Origin: Paenarthrobacter nicotinovorans
GTDB lineage: Bacteria > Actinomycetota > Actinomycetes > Actinomycetales > Micrococcaceae
DNA: 64,000 nucleotides
Reading direction: 5' to 3'
Assembly (NCBI RefSeq): GCF_021919345.1
Contig: NZ_CP089293.1
Span: forward strand, 1,550,001-1,614,000
Part shown: piece by piece, positions 18,338 through 27,681 of the stretch
Numbering within the stretch: the stretch's first letter is position 1
Layout of the letters: every line of letters starts with the position of its first letter
Program-made: the position numbers and the translations under genes
Notes under the pieces: model-generated
The model's database searches: none
What the model saw: the letters and a program-made list of their open reading frames with translations, nothing else
Told to the model about the DNA's origin: nothing

Positions 18338-19504
18338 GTGACCTCGGTCAGCCTGGGAATGCCAGCAGCCCCACCACCCGTTCTTGCCCCGCGCCGCAAG
18401 ACGCGACAAATCAAGGTTGGTTCGGTTGGCGTTGGCTCTGATTCGCCGATCAGTGTTCAATCCATGACCACTACGCCAACCACGGACATCAACGCCACCC
18501 TCCAGCAGATCGCGGAACTGACTGCATCAGGGTGCGACATTGTGCGCGTTGCCTGCCCCTCCGCTGATGATGCCGAAGCGTTGCCGATCATCGCCCGGAA
18601 GTCGCAGATTCCGGTGATCGCCGACATCCACTTCCAGCCCAAGTACGTCTTCGCCGCCATCGAAGCAGGTTGTGCCGCCGTCCGCGTGAACCCGGGCAAC
18701 ATCCGCAAGTTCGATGACCAGGTCAAGGAAATCGCGGCAGCGGCCCGGGACCACGGCACGTCCATCCGCATCGGCGTCAACGCGGGTTCCCTGGAGCCCG
18801 GCATCCTGAAGAAGTACGGCAAGGCAACGCCCGAGGCGCTGGTTGAATCCGCCGTGTGGGAGGCCTCGCTGTTCGAAGAACACGGATTCCACGACTTCAA
18901 GATCTCCGTGAAGCACAACGACCCCGTGATCATGGTGGCCGCCTACGAGATGCTGGCAGAGAAGGGCGACTGGCCCCTCCACCTCGGTGTGACGGAGGCC
19001 GGACCGGCTTTCCAGGGAACCATCAAGTCGGCCACGGCCTTCGGTGCGCTCCTGTCCCGCGGCATCGGCGACACCATCCGCGTTTCCCTGTCCGCCCCAC
19101 CGGTGGAGGAAATCAAGGTTGGCAACCAGATCCTCCAGTCCCTCAACCTCCGCCCACGCAAGCTCGAGATCGTCTCCTGCCCGTCCTGTGGCCGCGCCCA
19201 GGTGGATGTCTACACCCTCGCCGAGCAGGTAACTGCCGGCCTGGAAGGCATGGAGATTCCGTTGCGCGTTGCGGTGATGGGCTGTGTAGTCAACGGACCC
19301 GGTGAAGCACGCGAAGCAGACCTCGGTGTGGCCTCCGGAAACGGCAAGGGCCAGATTTTCGTGAAGGGCGAAGTCATTAAGACTGTGCCCGAGAGCGAAA
19401 TTGTTGAGACACTGATCGAAGAGGCCATGCGTATCGCTGAAGAGATGGGGGAGGCCGATGGCGAAGATGCTGTCAAGGGTAGCCCCGTGGTTAGCGTCTC
19501 GTAA
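18338..19504 (+). CDS. ispG: 4-hydroxy-3-methylbut-2-en-1-yl diphosphate synthase (flavodoxin/ferredoxin)
   Basis: Reductive dehydration of MEcPP to HMBPP, penultimate MEP-pathway step. 388 aa. The start GTG 18338 has AAGGAG 5 bases upstream. A longer frame to 18248 overlaps the YciI gene and lacks family similarity. [12 protein letters not shown] near the N terminus, [10 protein letters not shown] and the [12 protein letters not shown] motif supply the three Cys and the Glu that hold the [4Fe-4S] cluster. Its 3' end overlaps the GNAT gene by 47 bases. Confidence 0.96.
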   Translation: MTSVSLGMPAAPPPVLAPRRKTRQIKVGSVGVGSDSPISVQSMTTTPTTDINATLQQIAELTASGCDIVRVACPSADDAEALPIIARKSQIPVIADIHFQPKYVFAAIEAGCAAVRVNPGNIRKFDDQVKEIAAAARDHGTSIRIGVNAGSLEPGILKKYGKATPEALVESAVWEASLFEEHGFHDFKISVKHNDPVIMVAAYEMLAEKGDWPLHLGVTEAGPAFQGTIKSATAFGALLSRGIGDTIRVSLSAPPVEEIKVGNQILQSLNLRPRKLEIVSCPSCGRAQVDVYTLAEQVTAGLEGMEIPLRVAVMGCVVNGPGEAREADLGVASGNGKGQIFVKGEVIKTVPESEIVETLIEEAMRIAEEMGEADGEDAVKGSPVVSVS

Positions 19505-20345
19505 CGAGAACGGCTTGGGGGTCAGGGTGCTCGGCGGTGCCGACACCCTGGCTCTTCGCGCGCTCGCAAACGAAGACGCCGTAGCCAACGTCTTCATCCT
19601 TGCCCATCTGGAAAGTACCGGAACGGCGGCGCCTACCAGCGGCGGGGCCAGCGTTTTCGGAGTTTTCGACGGCGACACGCTCCTGGGTGCCTGCTGGGCC
19701 GGCGCCAATCTGGTTCCCGTGCAGCTGGAGCCCGGGCTGGCCGGCTACGTGGCCAACGCCGCCCACCAGACCGGACGCCGGTACGCTTCCATCTTCGGAC
19801 CGGCCGAGACTGTGCTTGCGCTTTATGCCCGGTTCGAGCAGTTGGGCCATGTGGCCCATGAGGTCCGCGCCGAGCAGCCACTTCTCAGCATCTCCGGCGG
19901 CCCGGCCATCGGTGCCAATCCGGCCCTCACCTTTGGCTCAATGGTGGATTTCGACCGCATCCTTCCCGCCTGTGCTGCCATGTTTGAGGAAGAAGTGGGC
20001 TACTCTCCCTTCCTGGGAGGCCAGGAGTTCTACAGCAAGAGGGTGGCCGGCCTTATTCGGCAGGGCCATTCCCTGGTTCACATCGATACAAGCGGCACGG
20101 TGGTCTTCAAGGCCGAGCTGGGTGCCGTCACACGGGATGTCACCCAGGTGCAGGGCGTGTGGATGAATCCGGAACTGCGTGGCCGTGGCCAGAGCGCCGG
20201 GTACATGGCCGCCGTCGTCAACCTCTCAAGGACGTTCGCTCCGGTGACGAGCCTGTACGTCAACGACTACAACACCAAAGCCCGGGCCACCTACGAGCGC
20301 GTGGGATTTGAACAGGTTGGCACCTTCGCGACGGTCCTGTTTTAG
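19458..20345 (+). CDS. GNAT-family N-acetyltransferase with DUF4081-like N-terminal domain
   Basis: 295 aa. The C-terminal half has the acetyl-CoA-binding pattern ([21 protein letters not shown], about residues 230-250) and [25 protein letters not shown]. The N-terminal half resembles the DUF4081 domain seen in the orthologue next to gcpE in mycobacteria (Rv2867c position). ATG 19458 lies inside ispG. GGGGGAGG precedes it by only 3 bases, and ATG 19467 is an alternative. The large overlap suggests coupling to ispG. Acceptor unknown. Confidence 0.85.
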   Translation: MAKMLSRVAPWLASRNENGLGVRVLGGADTLALRALANEDAVANVFILAHLESTGTAAPTSGGASVFGVFDGDTLLGACWAGANLVPVQLEPGLAGYVANAAHQTGRRYASIFGPAETVLALYARFEQLGHVAHEVRAEQPLLSISGGPAIGANPALTFGSMVDFDRILPACAAMFEEEVGYSPFLGGQEFYSKRVAGLIRQGHSLVHIDTSGTVVFKAELGAVTRDVTQVQGVWMNPELRGRGQSAGYMAAVVNLSRTFAPVTSLYVNDYNTKARATYERVGFEQVGTFATVLF

Positions 20346-20420
20346 GTCGCTGGCCGCGACTTGTAGTCTTGTCTCGGTTGGCGCACGCCACCACATCACT
20401 CAACCTTCCCTGGGGAACAA

Positions 20421-21155
20421 ATGAATAAGAATGCGCTGCGCGGTTTTGCCGTGTCAGGACTGTTGGTCATGGGCCTCACCGCATGCGGCGGTGCCGGCAC
20501 TTCCACGGACGCCGCGTCCGCTCCGGCCAGCGAAACTGCGACGCCGACGCCGACGACCGTTGAGTTCCGCACGTACTCAAAGGCGGAGCTAACAAAGATG
20601 GTCGGAGATGTCCGTGACGGCAAAGGCACCAGACTTATGGTGATGCCTGACGACCGCTTGGCAGACACCCTGCAGCAGGTGAAGGACCTTGTGGCGAACA
20701 GCGTCATTGAGCCCGCGTCCTGCACCAGCTTCCTGACTGGTGGCGGTATCCAGATGGAAGAAGGAGCCACGATGAGCATCGGCGCCTCGGCCAGTTCAAC
20801 GGCAGAGACGGCTTACCTGCTGTCTTTGTTCTCCGGTGCTGCAGAGGACAAGGTCAAAGCCGTCGCCGAGAACAGTGCCAAGGATCTCGCTGCCTGTGGT
20901 GACATCCAGATGACGGTCATGGGAAATGCGGTACACGCCAGCATCAAGACGCTGCCCACCTCCGCCAAGACTCCGGGGGCCATTGCCTACCACAGCACCG
21001 CGGCGGGGCCAGCTGGATCGCAGGAACAGTTGTTCGTCAGCACGGTCAAGAGCGGAGTCGTCCTGGTGGCACAGTCCACCGGTACGAAGGTCTCGGACTC
21101 CGATCTTCCCAAGCTTGAGGCGATGCTGGACCAGGCTGCCGATCTCATCAAGTAG
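20421..21155 (+). CDS. Putative lipoprotein of unknown function
   Basis: 244 aa. Signal peptide MNKNALRGFAVSGLLVMG with lipobox LTAC (Cys 22), then a Ser/Thr/Ala/Pro-rich linker and a globular domain with two Cys (in PASCTSFL and LAACGDIQM) that could form a disulfide. The overall pattern recalls extracytoplasmic sensor domains of actinobacterial lipoproteins, but I cannot assign a family. Preceded by GGGGAAC close to ATG. Followed by a perfect 17-bp hairpin shared with the convergent TetR gene. Confidence 0.75.
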   Translation: MNKNALRGFAVSGLLVMGLTACGGAGTSTDAASAPASETATPTPTTVEFRTYSKAELTKMVGDVRDGKGTRLMVMPDDRLADTLQQVKDLVANSVIEPASCTSFLTGGGIQMEEGATMSIGASASSTAETAYLLSLFSGAAEDKVKAVAENSAKDLAACGDIQMTVMGNAVHASIKTLPTSAKTPGAIAYHSTAAGPAGSQEQLFVSTVKSGVVLVAQSTGTKVSDSDLPKLEAMLDQAADLIK

Positions 21156-21169
21156 CCGCCGGAATCTGT

Positions 21170-21217
21170 GTAGCAGTACATGCCGTTTTGGAGCTTCATT
21201 ACGGCATGTACTGCTAC
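21170..21217. terminator. Bidirectional hairpin, 17-bp perfect stem
   Basis: Arms GTAGCAGTACATGCCGT (21170-21186) and its exact complement (21201-21217) with a 14-base loop. The right arm includes the stop codon of the convergent TetR gene. No U-tract follows on either strand. Confidence 0.75.
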
Positions 21218-21828
21218 TTACCTGGGGAGTCCAGGTTGCCTGTGAGGTAGTGCTGGATGTTCGGGGCAACCAAGCGGACCACTTCCTCGCGTGGGGCGGA
21301 CGCCAGGGGCTGTAGCCGGATCACGTATCGCGCCAGCATGAGGCCCACCACTTGGGTAGCCACCAGGTTTCCGCGCAGCCGCACTTCGGCGGCGGAGCCC
21401 GGCAAGCCCCCCATGATCCGTGGCAGGACCGCCCTGCTGACCACTTCCTTCATGAGCGCCGTCTTGGCCTTGGAGCCGATGGTTCCACGGGCGAAGGCCA
21501 CCATGGCGTGCTGTGCCGGGCCTTCCCAGAGCTCCAGGACGGTGCGGACAATGACTTCAGCCCTCACCTGGGGGTCAGCGTTTTCGACGTCGGACAGGAC
21601 CGCCGCGGGGTCTGCCGGCAATTCGACGCTTGCTGCGAACAGCTCGTCTTTGCCCTTGAAGAAGTGGTGCACCATGGCCGGATCCACGCCGGATTCGCGG
21701 GCTACCTGGCGCAGGCTTGTTCCATCGAACCCCTGCTCCGCGAAAAGCCCCCGTGCGGCAGCCAGTATGGCTTCCCTGGAGTGATCTTCCTGACTGCGTC
21801 GGCCGCGTCGTAGCTGCGGGAGGCTCAT
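21214..21828 (-). CDS. TetR-family regulator of the ABC-2 exporter operon
   Basis: 204 aa. N-terminal TetR helix-turn-helix: REAILAAARGLFAEQGFDGTS, then LRQVARESGVDPAMVHHFFKGKDELF (about residues 45-70). ATG 21828 overlaps the permease stop by 4 bases. The longer frame upstream lies inside the permease gene. Third gene of the ATPase-permease-TetR operon, so it would be co-transcribed with the exporter it represses. A palindrome at 23378-23393 ahead of the operon is the likely operator. Confidence 0.9.
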   Translation of the reverse strand: MSLPQLRRGRRSQEDHSREAILAAARGLFAEQGFDGTSLRQVARESGVDPAMVHHFFKGKDELFAASVELPADPAAVLSDVENADPQVRAEVIVRTVLELWEGPAQHAMVAFARGTIGSKAKTALMKEVVSRAVLPRIMGGLPGSAAEVRLRGNLVATQVVGLMLARYVIRLQPLASAPREEVVRLVAPNIQHYLTGNLDSPGK

Positions 21829-22580
21829 CGCGTTTGTCGCCGCAGGGTCAGCGACGCCAGGACCAATACGCCTACCACGATCGCAGCCATTACCGAGGCG
21901 TCCTGCCACATCGCCGACGTCGCCTCGGAATTGCCTGCGATCTCCTTCAGGGCGTCCACCGAGAAAGTCAGCGGCAGGACGCCCGAGATGCCGTCCAGGA
22001 CCTCATTCATGTGCTCCCGCGCAACAAAGAGTCCGCACAGCAGGATCTGCGGAACAACCACTACCGGCATGAACTGCACGGCTTGGAACTCCGTCCGCGC
22101 GAACGCCGAACACAACAGGCCCAGGGCGACACCCAATACCGCGTTGATGACGGCGATCAGCACCACCAGGCCAGGGCTTCCCTTGATATCCAAGTCAAAG
22201 ATCCAGTACGCCACCGCTGTGGCCACCAGGGACTGCAGGGCCGCCATGATGGAGAAGGCCAAGGCGTATCCGAACAGGAGATCGGCTTTGTGGATAGGAG
22301 TGGTGAGTAACCGCTCCAAGGTCCCGGAGGTGCGTTCCCGCAGCATGGTGATGGACGTCACCAGGAACATCACAACGAAGGGAAAGATCGCCAGCATCAT
22401 CAGGCCCACACGGTCGAACGTGCGCGGTACCCCGGGCGGCAGGGATTCGTTCTCATAGAGGAAGTAGACGGCCGTCAGCAGGAGGGCGGGAACAACGAGG
22501 ATCATTGCCACGCTTCGGTGGTCGTGACGCAGCTGGCCCAGGACCCGGGCGGTCGTAGCCAGCGTCATCCGGAGGTTCAT
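21825..22580 (-). CDS. ABC-2 type exporter permease
   Basis: 251 aa with six predicted helices, single ABC2_membrane domain of the DrrB/NodJ kind. LRERTSGTLERLLTTPIHKADLLFGYAL is the characteristic coupling segment (about residues 90-115). Start ATG 22580 overlaps the ATPase stop by 4 bases. Works as the membrane part of the ATPase encoded just upstream. The exported compound is not predictable; a drug or lipid is typical. Confidence 0.9.
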   Translation of the reverse strand: MNLRMTLATTARVLGQLRHDHRSVAMILVVPALLLTAVYFLYENESLPPGVPRTFDRVGLMMLAIFPFVVMFLVTSITMLRERTSGTLERLLTTPIHKADLLFGYALAFSIMAALQSLVATAVAYWIFDLDIKGSPGLVVLIAVINAVLGVALGLLCSAFARTEFQAVQFMPVVVVPQILLCGLFVAREHMNEVLDGISGVLPLTFSVDALKEIAGNSEATSAMWQDASVMAAIVVGVLVLASLTLRRQTR

Positions 22581-23353
22581 GATGCCACCTGGTTTTCGTG
22601 CCGGCCACGGTCCGCAGCCCGGATGATGGTCAGGAACGCCCGCTCGAGGTCCACGCTCTGGCCGCGTTCGGCAAGTTCGGCCGGCGTGAGCTGGGCGAGC
22701 AGGAGTCCTTGCCTGAGCAACAGCAAGGTGGAGCAATGGGACGCTTCCTCCATGACGTGGCTGGAGACCAGCAGGGTTGTGCCGGCTGCGGCCATGGCGG
22801 CGAACCGCTCCCACAGTTCGGCCCGAAGAACGGGATCCAGCCCCACCGTGGGCTCGTCCAGGACGAGGACTCTCGGGTGGGCCACCAGTGCGCAGGCCAA
22901 CGACACCCGGCTGAACTGTCCGCCTGAAAGATCGGCCGCCTTTTGCCGGGCAAGATCCCGAAGCCCGACGGCGGCAATCGCCTCGGCGGCGTCTGCCGCC
23001 GTCGCGCTGTGCATGGCGCCAAAATAGCGGACGTTCGCTTCGACGCTGAGGTCTCCATAGACGCTGGCGCCCTGGGTGACATATCCGACGTCGTGCCTGA
23101 GGGGGGCGCTGCCTGCGGCCTGTCCCAGCACGGTGATGGATCCGCGGGTGATCCGCTGGACTCCGACGATGGCGCGCATGAGCGTGGTCTTGCCGCTTCC
23201 CGAGGGGCCAAGCAGTCCTGCTACCTGCCCCGGCGCTACCGTGAAATCGAGGCCGCGGAGGACTCTGTTGCGGCCCAAGGAAACATGGAGATCCGTTGCT
23301 GCGATGGCAACGGCAGCAGCGGAGGGAGCGGCAGGTTGGGGAGTGCGCGACAT
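22577..23353 (-). CDS. ABC exporter ATP-binding protein
   Basis: 258 aa nucleotide-binding domain. Walker A GPSGSGKTT (about residues 48-56), signature LSGGQFSRV, Walker B VLVLDEPTVGLDP and the switch His in LLVSSHVMEEASH are intact. A GTGAGG ribosome site precedes the ATG. First gene of the ATPase-permease-TetR operon. A 16-base palindrome lies 25 bases upstream of the start. Confidence 0.92.
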   Translation of the reverse strand: MSRTPQPAAPSAAAVAIAATDLHVSLGRNRVLRGLDFTVAPGQVAGLLGPSGSGKTTLMRAIVGVQRITRGSITVLGQAAGSAPLRHDVGYVTQGASVYGDLSVEANVRYFGAMHSATAADAAEAIAAVGLRDLARQKAADLSGGQFSRVSLACALVAHPRVLVLDEPTVGLDPVLRAELWERFAAMAAAGTTLLVSSHVMEEASHCSTLLLLRQGLLLAQLTPAELAERGQSVDLERAFLTIIRAADRGRHENQVAS

Positions 23354-23377
23354 GATGGCCTCACGAGCATCCGAAAA

Positions 23378-23393
23378 TTCATCAAGTGATGAA
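23378..23393. promoter_or_regulatory. Candidate TetR operator
   Basis: TTCATCA-AG-TGATGAA, a perfect 7-2-7 inverted repeat. It lies between a possible -35 (TTTCAT on the minus strand) and -10 (GATGCT, 17 bases on), which would let the operon-encoded TetR protein block transcription. Confidence 0.65.
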
Positions 23394-23541
23394 ATAACGG
23401 TAGAACTGCCGCTGATGAGTGGTCAAGGACTTTCTCCTCCATCGAAAGTACAAAAATCCTTGAAAACGTGTCGTCAATCACATAGGTTCATCCCTAACCG
23501 TGTCGTTGGGGCGCGGGTGATTATTGAGGGGAATCGTGACA

Positions 23542-23766
23542 ATGGCAGTTGGCGTTGATCTTTCCAAGGCACTTGACAAGGCGTACGAGGACAAGACCCT
23601 GAAGGAAATTCTGGATGCATCTCCGGCCGCGTTAGCAGGTGTTACGGATGCCACGGCAAAGGCCTTGAAGGATTCCCTGGGTATCGACACCATCCGCGAG
23701 CTCGGCAGCAATAAGTTCTTCGCAGTCGCAGGCGTACTCGTCGCCCTGGAGGGCAAGACCAAGTAG
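23542..23766 (+). CDS. Small helical conserved protein (helix-hairpin-helix-like)
   Basis: 74 aa (76 if GTG 23536 is used; GAGGGG upstream suits either). MAVGVDLSKALDKAYEDKTL opens it, then a segment ASPAALAGVTDATAKALKDS and IDTIRELGSNKFFAVAGVLVAL that looks like a pair of short helix-hairpin-helix-type helices. No catalytic motif. I do not recognise a named family with confidence. Stands alone between the divergent exporter operon and proS. Confidence 0.75.
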   Translation: MAVGVDLSKALDKAYEDKTLKEILDASPAALAGVTDATAKALKDSLGIDTIRELGSNKFFAVAGVLVALEGKTK

Positions 23767-23794
23767 TCCACGGATAAGCCCGCGGCCGGCCGTT

Positions 23795-23861
23795 GAGCCA
23801 CGCCATCGCAGGATGACCAGCCCACAGCGGCCAGGGGCTTCCGCTCGCGACGGCGTGGCTC
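23795..23861 (+). terminator. Branched hairpin between small gene and proS
   Basis: GAGCCACGCC (23795-23804) pairs with GGCGTGGCTC (23852-23861). An inner stem AGCGG/CCGCT (23826-23830, 23841-23845) sits in the loop. Lies 28 bases after the small gene's stop. Weak U-content follows. Confidence 0.5.
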
Positions 23862-23978
23862 TTCCGTGTGCGGGGCAATGAGGCTCCTAAGGCCGTCCGT
23901 TCAAGGCGCAAGGCCGTCAGCCGGTAGATTAGTACGCAGTTGTTTTGCCACATCTGCCAAAGAAACGGATACGTACCC

Positions 23979-25790
23979 GTGGTCCTTCGCCTTTCCCAGT
24001 TATTCCTGCGCACCCTGCGTGAAGATCCCGTCGACGCCGAGGTCGCCAGTCACAAGCTTCTGGTCCGCGCCGGCTATATCCGCCGTGCGGCTCCCGGTAT
24101 CTACACCTGGCTCCCGCTGGGCCTGAGCGTCCTGCGCAAGGTTGAGGAAATCATCCGCCAGGAAATGTCCGCCATCGGAGCCCAGGAAGTCCACTTCCCG
24201 GCGTTGCTCCCGCGCGAACCCTACGAGGCCACCAACCGCTGGACCGAGTACGGCGAAGGCCTGTTCCGTCTCCAGGACCGTAAGGGCGCCGACTACCTCC
24301 TTGCCCCCACGCACGAAGAAATGTTCACGCTGCTGGTGAAGGATCTGTACTCCTCGTACAAGGACCTGCCGCTGAGCCTGTACCAGATCCAGAACAAGTA
24401 CCGTGATGAAGCACGTCCCCGCGCCGGGCTCCTCCGCGGCCGGGAATTCATCATGAAGGATTCCTACTCCTTTGACGTTGACGACGCCGGTTTGGACGCC
24501 AGTTACGCCGCCCACCGTGCCGCGTACCTGAAGATCTTCGAGCGCCTGGGCCTGGAAGTCATTCCGGTTGCCGCCACCGCCGGTGCCATGGGTGGTTCCA
24601 AGAGCGAGGAATTCCTGTTCCCCACCGAGATCGGCGAGGACACCTTCGTTCGCTCGGCCGGTGGATACTACGCCAACGTGGAAGCCGTCACCACGGTTGT
24701 TCCGGCGGACATCGACTTCACGAACGCTCCGGCAGCCGAAGTCCTTGATACGCCGAACACGCCGACCATCGATACCCTGGTCGCGGCAGCCAACCAGCTG
24801 GCTCCGCGCAACGAGGCCGACGGCGGCGCATGGACTGCCGCCGATACCCTCAAGAACGTGGTCCTTGCCGTGACGCTGCCCACCGGTGAGCGCCAGATCG
24901 TCGTCATCGGCGTACCGGGCGACCGGGCCGTGGACCTCAAGCGCGTGGAAGCCAACATCGGTTCCCACCTGCCGATCGCCGGTGAGATCGGCCTCGAGGC
25001 CGCCAACGAAGAGGACCTCAAGAAACTCCCATGGCTGGTCAAGGGCTACATCGGCCCTGGCCTGTCGCTGGACCAGCCTGTGCTGGGTCTTGAGGGGTCC
25101 TCCAAGGTGCTGTTCCTCGTGGATCCCCGCGTGGTTTCCGGCACCCGCTGGGTCACCGGCGCCAACGCTGAAGGCAAGCACGTCTTCGGCCTGGTGGCCG
25201 GCCGCGACTTCACCTGGGACGGCGTCATCGAAAGCACCGAAGTGCGCGCGGGCGATCCTGCGCCGGATGGCTCGGGACCCCTGGAAACCGCTCGTGGCAT
25301 AGAGATGGGCCACATCTTCCAGCTTGGCCGCAAATATGCCGAAGCCCTCGACCTGAAGGTCCTGGACCAGAACGGCAAGCAGGTGGTGGTCACGATGGGT
25401 TCCTATGGCGTTGGTGTTACCCGTGCCGTGGCGGCCCTGGCTGAAGCCAACCATGACGAGCGCGGCATCGTGTGGCCGCGCTCGGTTGCTCCGGCAGACG
25501 TCCACGTGGTGGCCGTTGGCCGCGGCGACGACATCTTTGATGCTGCCGAGAAGCTCTCCATTGAACTCGAGGCCGCAGGCCTGGAGGTCATCTTCGACGA
25601 CCGTCCCAAGGTTTCACCAGGCGTGAAATTCGGTGATGCCGAGCTCGTAGGCGTTCCCACCATCCTGGCCGTTGGCCGTGGACTCGTGGACGGCGTCGTG
25701 GAAATCAAGGACCGCCGCAGCGGTGACGCCGAGAACATCCCGGTGGACAAGGCCGTGGATTACGTGGTCAACGCCGTACGCTCCCGGTGA
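23979..25790 (+). CDS. proS: Prolyl-tRNA synthetase (bacterial type with insertion domain)
   Basis: Charges tRNA-Pro. 603 aa. Class II motifs: motif 1 region after [10 protein letters not shown], motif 2 [21 protein letters not shown] (split here across positions ~150-170 of the protein), motif 3 [14 protein letters not shown]. The middle insertion (about residues 225-390) is the YbaK-like editing domain that clears Ala-tRNA-Pro. GTG 23979 (VVLRLSQLF) chosen. The TTG-started longer frame is unlikely. Its stop overlaps the TSUP gene start (GTGA). A possible -10 TAGATT is at 23925-23930. Confidence 0.96.
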   Translation: MVLRLSQLFLRTLREDPVDAEVASHKLLVRAGYIRRAAPGIYTWLPLGLSVLRKVEEIIRQEMSAIGAQEVHFPALLPREPYEATNRWTEYGEGLFRLQDRKGADYLLAPTHEEMFTLLVKDLYSSYKDLPLSLYQIQNKYRDEARPRAGLLRGREFIMKDSYSFDVDDAGLDASYAAHRAAYLKIFERLGLEVIPVAATAGAMGGSKSEEFLFPTEIGEDTFVRSAGGYYANVEAVTTVVPADIDFTNAPAAEVLDTPNTPTIDTLVAAANQLAPRNEADGGAWTAADTLKNVVLAVTLPTGERQIVVIGVPGDRAVDLKRVEANIGSHLPIAGEIGLEAANEEDLKKLPWLVKGYIGPGLSLDQPVLGLEGSSKVLFLVDPRVVSGTRWVTGANAEGKHVFGLVAGRDFTWDGVIESTEVRAGDPAPDGSGPLETARGIEMGHIFQLGRKYAEALDLKVLDQNGKQVVVTMGSYGVGVTRAVAALAEANHDERGIVWPRSVAPADVHVVAVGRGDDIFDAAEKLSIELEAAGLEVIFDDRPKVSPGVKFGDAELVGVPTILAVGRGLVDGVVEIKDRRSGDAENIPVDKAVDYVVNAVRSR

Positions 25791-26581
25791 TTTCCGGCTT
25801 CGAATCGATCCAGCTCACCACCATCATCCTGATCGTGGTGGCTGGATTCGCAGCCGGTTGGATCGATGCAGTCGTTGGTGGCGGGGGACTGATCCAGCTC
25901 CCCGCCCTTCTGCTGGTACCGGGCATCAGCCCTGTCCAGGCGCTGGCGACCAACAAAATGGGGTCCATCTTCGGGACCACCACCAGCGCGGTGACGTACT
26001 ACCGCCGTGTTGGTCCGGACCTCAAGACCGCGATTCCCATGGCTGTGATTGCTTTGGCCGGAAGCTTCGGCGGCGCCATCCTGGCCGCGTCCTTGCCGGC
26101 AAGCGTCTTCAAGCCGATCATCGTGCTGGCGCTGGTCGCCGTCGCAGTTTTCACCGCGATGCGTCCCAGTGCAGGTGAGCTGACGGCATTGCGCCACGAT
26201 GGCCACAAACACTATGTCGTGGCCTGCCTGATCGGCGGCGTCATTGGTTTTTATGACGGCCTGATCGGCCCGGGAACGGGCTCGTTCCTGGTCATTGCCC
26301 TGGTTTCGGCCATGGGCTACGCCTTCCTTGAAGCGAGCGCCAAGGCGAAGATCGTGAATATGGCAACCAACGCAGGGGCGCTGATCTTCTTCCTGCCGCA
26401 CGGCTCGCTCCTCTGGGGCGTAGGCCTGGTCCTGGGCCTCGCCAACATGGCCGGAGGCTATCTGGGTGCCAGGACAGCCGTGGCCAGGGGGAGCAAGTTC
26501 GTACGCCTCGTCTTCCTGGTGGTGGTCGCCGCGTTGATCGTCAAACTGGGCGCGGACGTCTGGAACGAGAACTTCGCCTAA
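25787..26581 (+). CDS. TSUP (TauE/SafE) family permease
   Basis: 264 aa membrane protein with about eight helices in two repeats. [19 protein letters not shown] at the N terminus and [19 protein letters not shown] in the second repeat are the family motifs. Members export or import sulfite, sulfonates or other organic anions. The substrate is not readable here. GTG start overlaps the proS stop by 4 bases. Convergent with the kinase gene downstream. Confidence 0.9.
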   Translation: MISGFESIQLTTIILIVVAGFAAGWIDAVVGGGGLIQLPALLLVPGISPVQALATNKMGSIFGTTTSAVTYYRRVGPDLKTAIPMAVIALAGSFGGAILAASLPASVFKPIIVLALVAVAVFTAMRPSAGELTALRHDGHKHYVVACLIGGVIGFYDGLIGPGTGSFLVIALVSAMGYAFLEASAKAKIVNMATNAGALIFFLPHGSLLWGVGLVLGLANMAGGYLGARTAVARGSKFVRLVFLVVVAALIVKLGADVWNENFA

Positions 26582-26624
26582 GGAACCGCGGCGCAGTCCG
26601 GCCCCACACTCCGGGCTGTTCTCC

Positions 26625-27647
26625 TCAGCTTTCGAGTTCTCCCGGATCCGGAAGATCGTGTGCCCGGGGAAGGTTGTCCAGGGTCCGGCCCGCCATGGTG
26701 CTTGCCACCCAGAGGGACCGTGCCAGGTCACCGCCGTGTCCGGGTTTGGCTGCGTACGACAAAGCGTTTTCCACTTCGCGGGCGATGCTCCACTGCTCCG
26801 CAATCCCGGGGTCGAGACCGGCTGCGAGGCTGAAGTCATGGCATCGCTCGCGAAGGGCTGCCTCAGGATCTGCCCACGAAAGGTCCGAAAGGCGGTTCCA
26901 GAGGATCGGTGCTACGGCAAATTCGGCCTCGCCGATCTGAGGTTGGGGATCAATGGCGAGGTAGCTTCCACGCGCCTGCTGGTCTGTGGTGGTGGCGAGG
27001 ATGTTCATGAAGTGCAGATCCGTGTGGACCAGCACGTCTTTACCTGAACGGCGGCCTACGGCTCCGCGGGTTTGGCACACCTCGAGGGCCGCCTCCAGCA
27101 GCCACCGGGGGAAGGGGCGGTCGAGGCGTTCCCACTCTGCGGGGAGCTCGTCGCTCCAACGCTCCGCGGTCGCGGCGATATGGTCGAAGGCCTGCCATTC
27201 ACGTCCCTCGCCCGGCTGTATGGAGAGTTCCCGCACGATGCGGCCCCACGAGTCCACGGCCTGGTCCATCGGCACGTCCTGAAGCCCATGGATGGCGTCC
27301 AGCCGCTCCAACAGCATGGAGCAGCTGGCGGCGTCGGAAGCCAGGAGCCGGACGGCCCCACGCCCTTCCCAGAGTGCCAGCGCGTGCCGTTCTGCCCGTG
27401 CTTCGTCGTGCGGGAAGGCAATCTTCAGGGCGGCCGGCGCGGCACCATGCCGGCGGACGGGCACCACCAACGCGCCGTGGCCGTTCCATGGCTCGGCGGC
27501 GGGCGCCAGGTCCACAGAGAGTTCCCAGCGATCCAGGGCACCGGAGATGAGACCCGGCAGGCTGGCCAGCCAGTCCCGGCCCGCTGAGTCACGGTTATAG
27601 CGGGCGTGCAGGGCGCCCGGAATAGGAATCATCGCGTGAAGGGTCAC
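26625..27647 (-). CDS. APH(6)/hydroxyurea phosphotransferase-like kinase
   Basis: 340 aa aminoglycoside-phosphotransferase-like kinase. The catalytic loop VLVHTDLHFMNIL (HxDxxxxN) and the metal-binding AIDPQPQIGEAEFAVAPILWNR segment match the streptomycin 6-kinase/hydroxyurea kinase branch. GTG 27647 sits 6 bases after TAGGCT (-10), so the start is supported as leaderless. Chromosomal members of this family are common in actinobacteria. True substrate and any resistance role unproven. Confidence 0.8.
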   Translation of the reverse strand: MTLHAMIPIPGALHARYNRDSAGRDWLASLPGLISGALDRWELSVDLAPAAEPWNGHGALVVPVRRHGAAPAALKIAFPHDEARAERHALALWEGRGAVRLLASDAASCSMLLERLDAIHGLQDVPMDQAVDSWGRIVRELSIQPGEGREWQAFDHIAATAERWSDELPAEWERLDRPFPRWLLEAALEVCQTRGAVGRRSGKDVLVHTDLHFMNILATTTDQQARGSYLAIDPQPQIGEAEFAVAPILWNRLSDLSWADPEAALRERCHDFSLAAGLDPGIAEQWSIAREVENALSYAAKPGHGGDLARSLWVASTMAGRTLDNLPRAHDLPDPGELES

Positions 27648-27653
27648 GCGAAC

Positions 27654-27659
27654 AGCCTA
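27654..27659 (-). promoter_or_regulatory. -10 hexamer of leaderless promoter, APH-like gene
   Basis: TAGGCT on the minus strand, 6 bases before GTG 27647, with no ribosome binding site between. Confidence 0.55.
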
Positions 27660-27681
27660 ACTCTGCGGGAATGGACGGCCC

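Noticed and set aside
23767..23978. Possible T-box leader before proS
   Set aside because: The hairpin is present, but I could find no specifier loop or conserved T-box bulge sequence, and actinobacterial T-boxes are typically on ileS.
24000..25505. 501-codon frame antisense to proS
   Set aside because: Shadow of a complete prolyl-tRNA synthetase gene.
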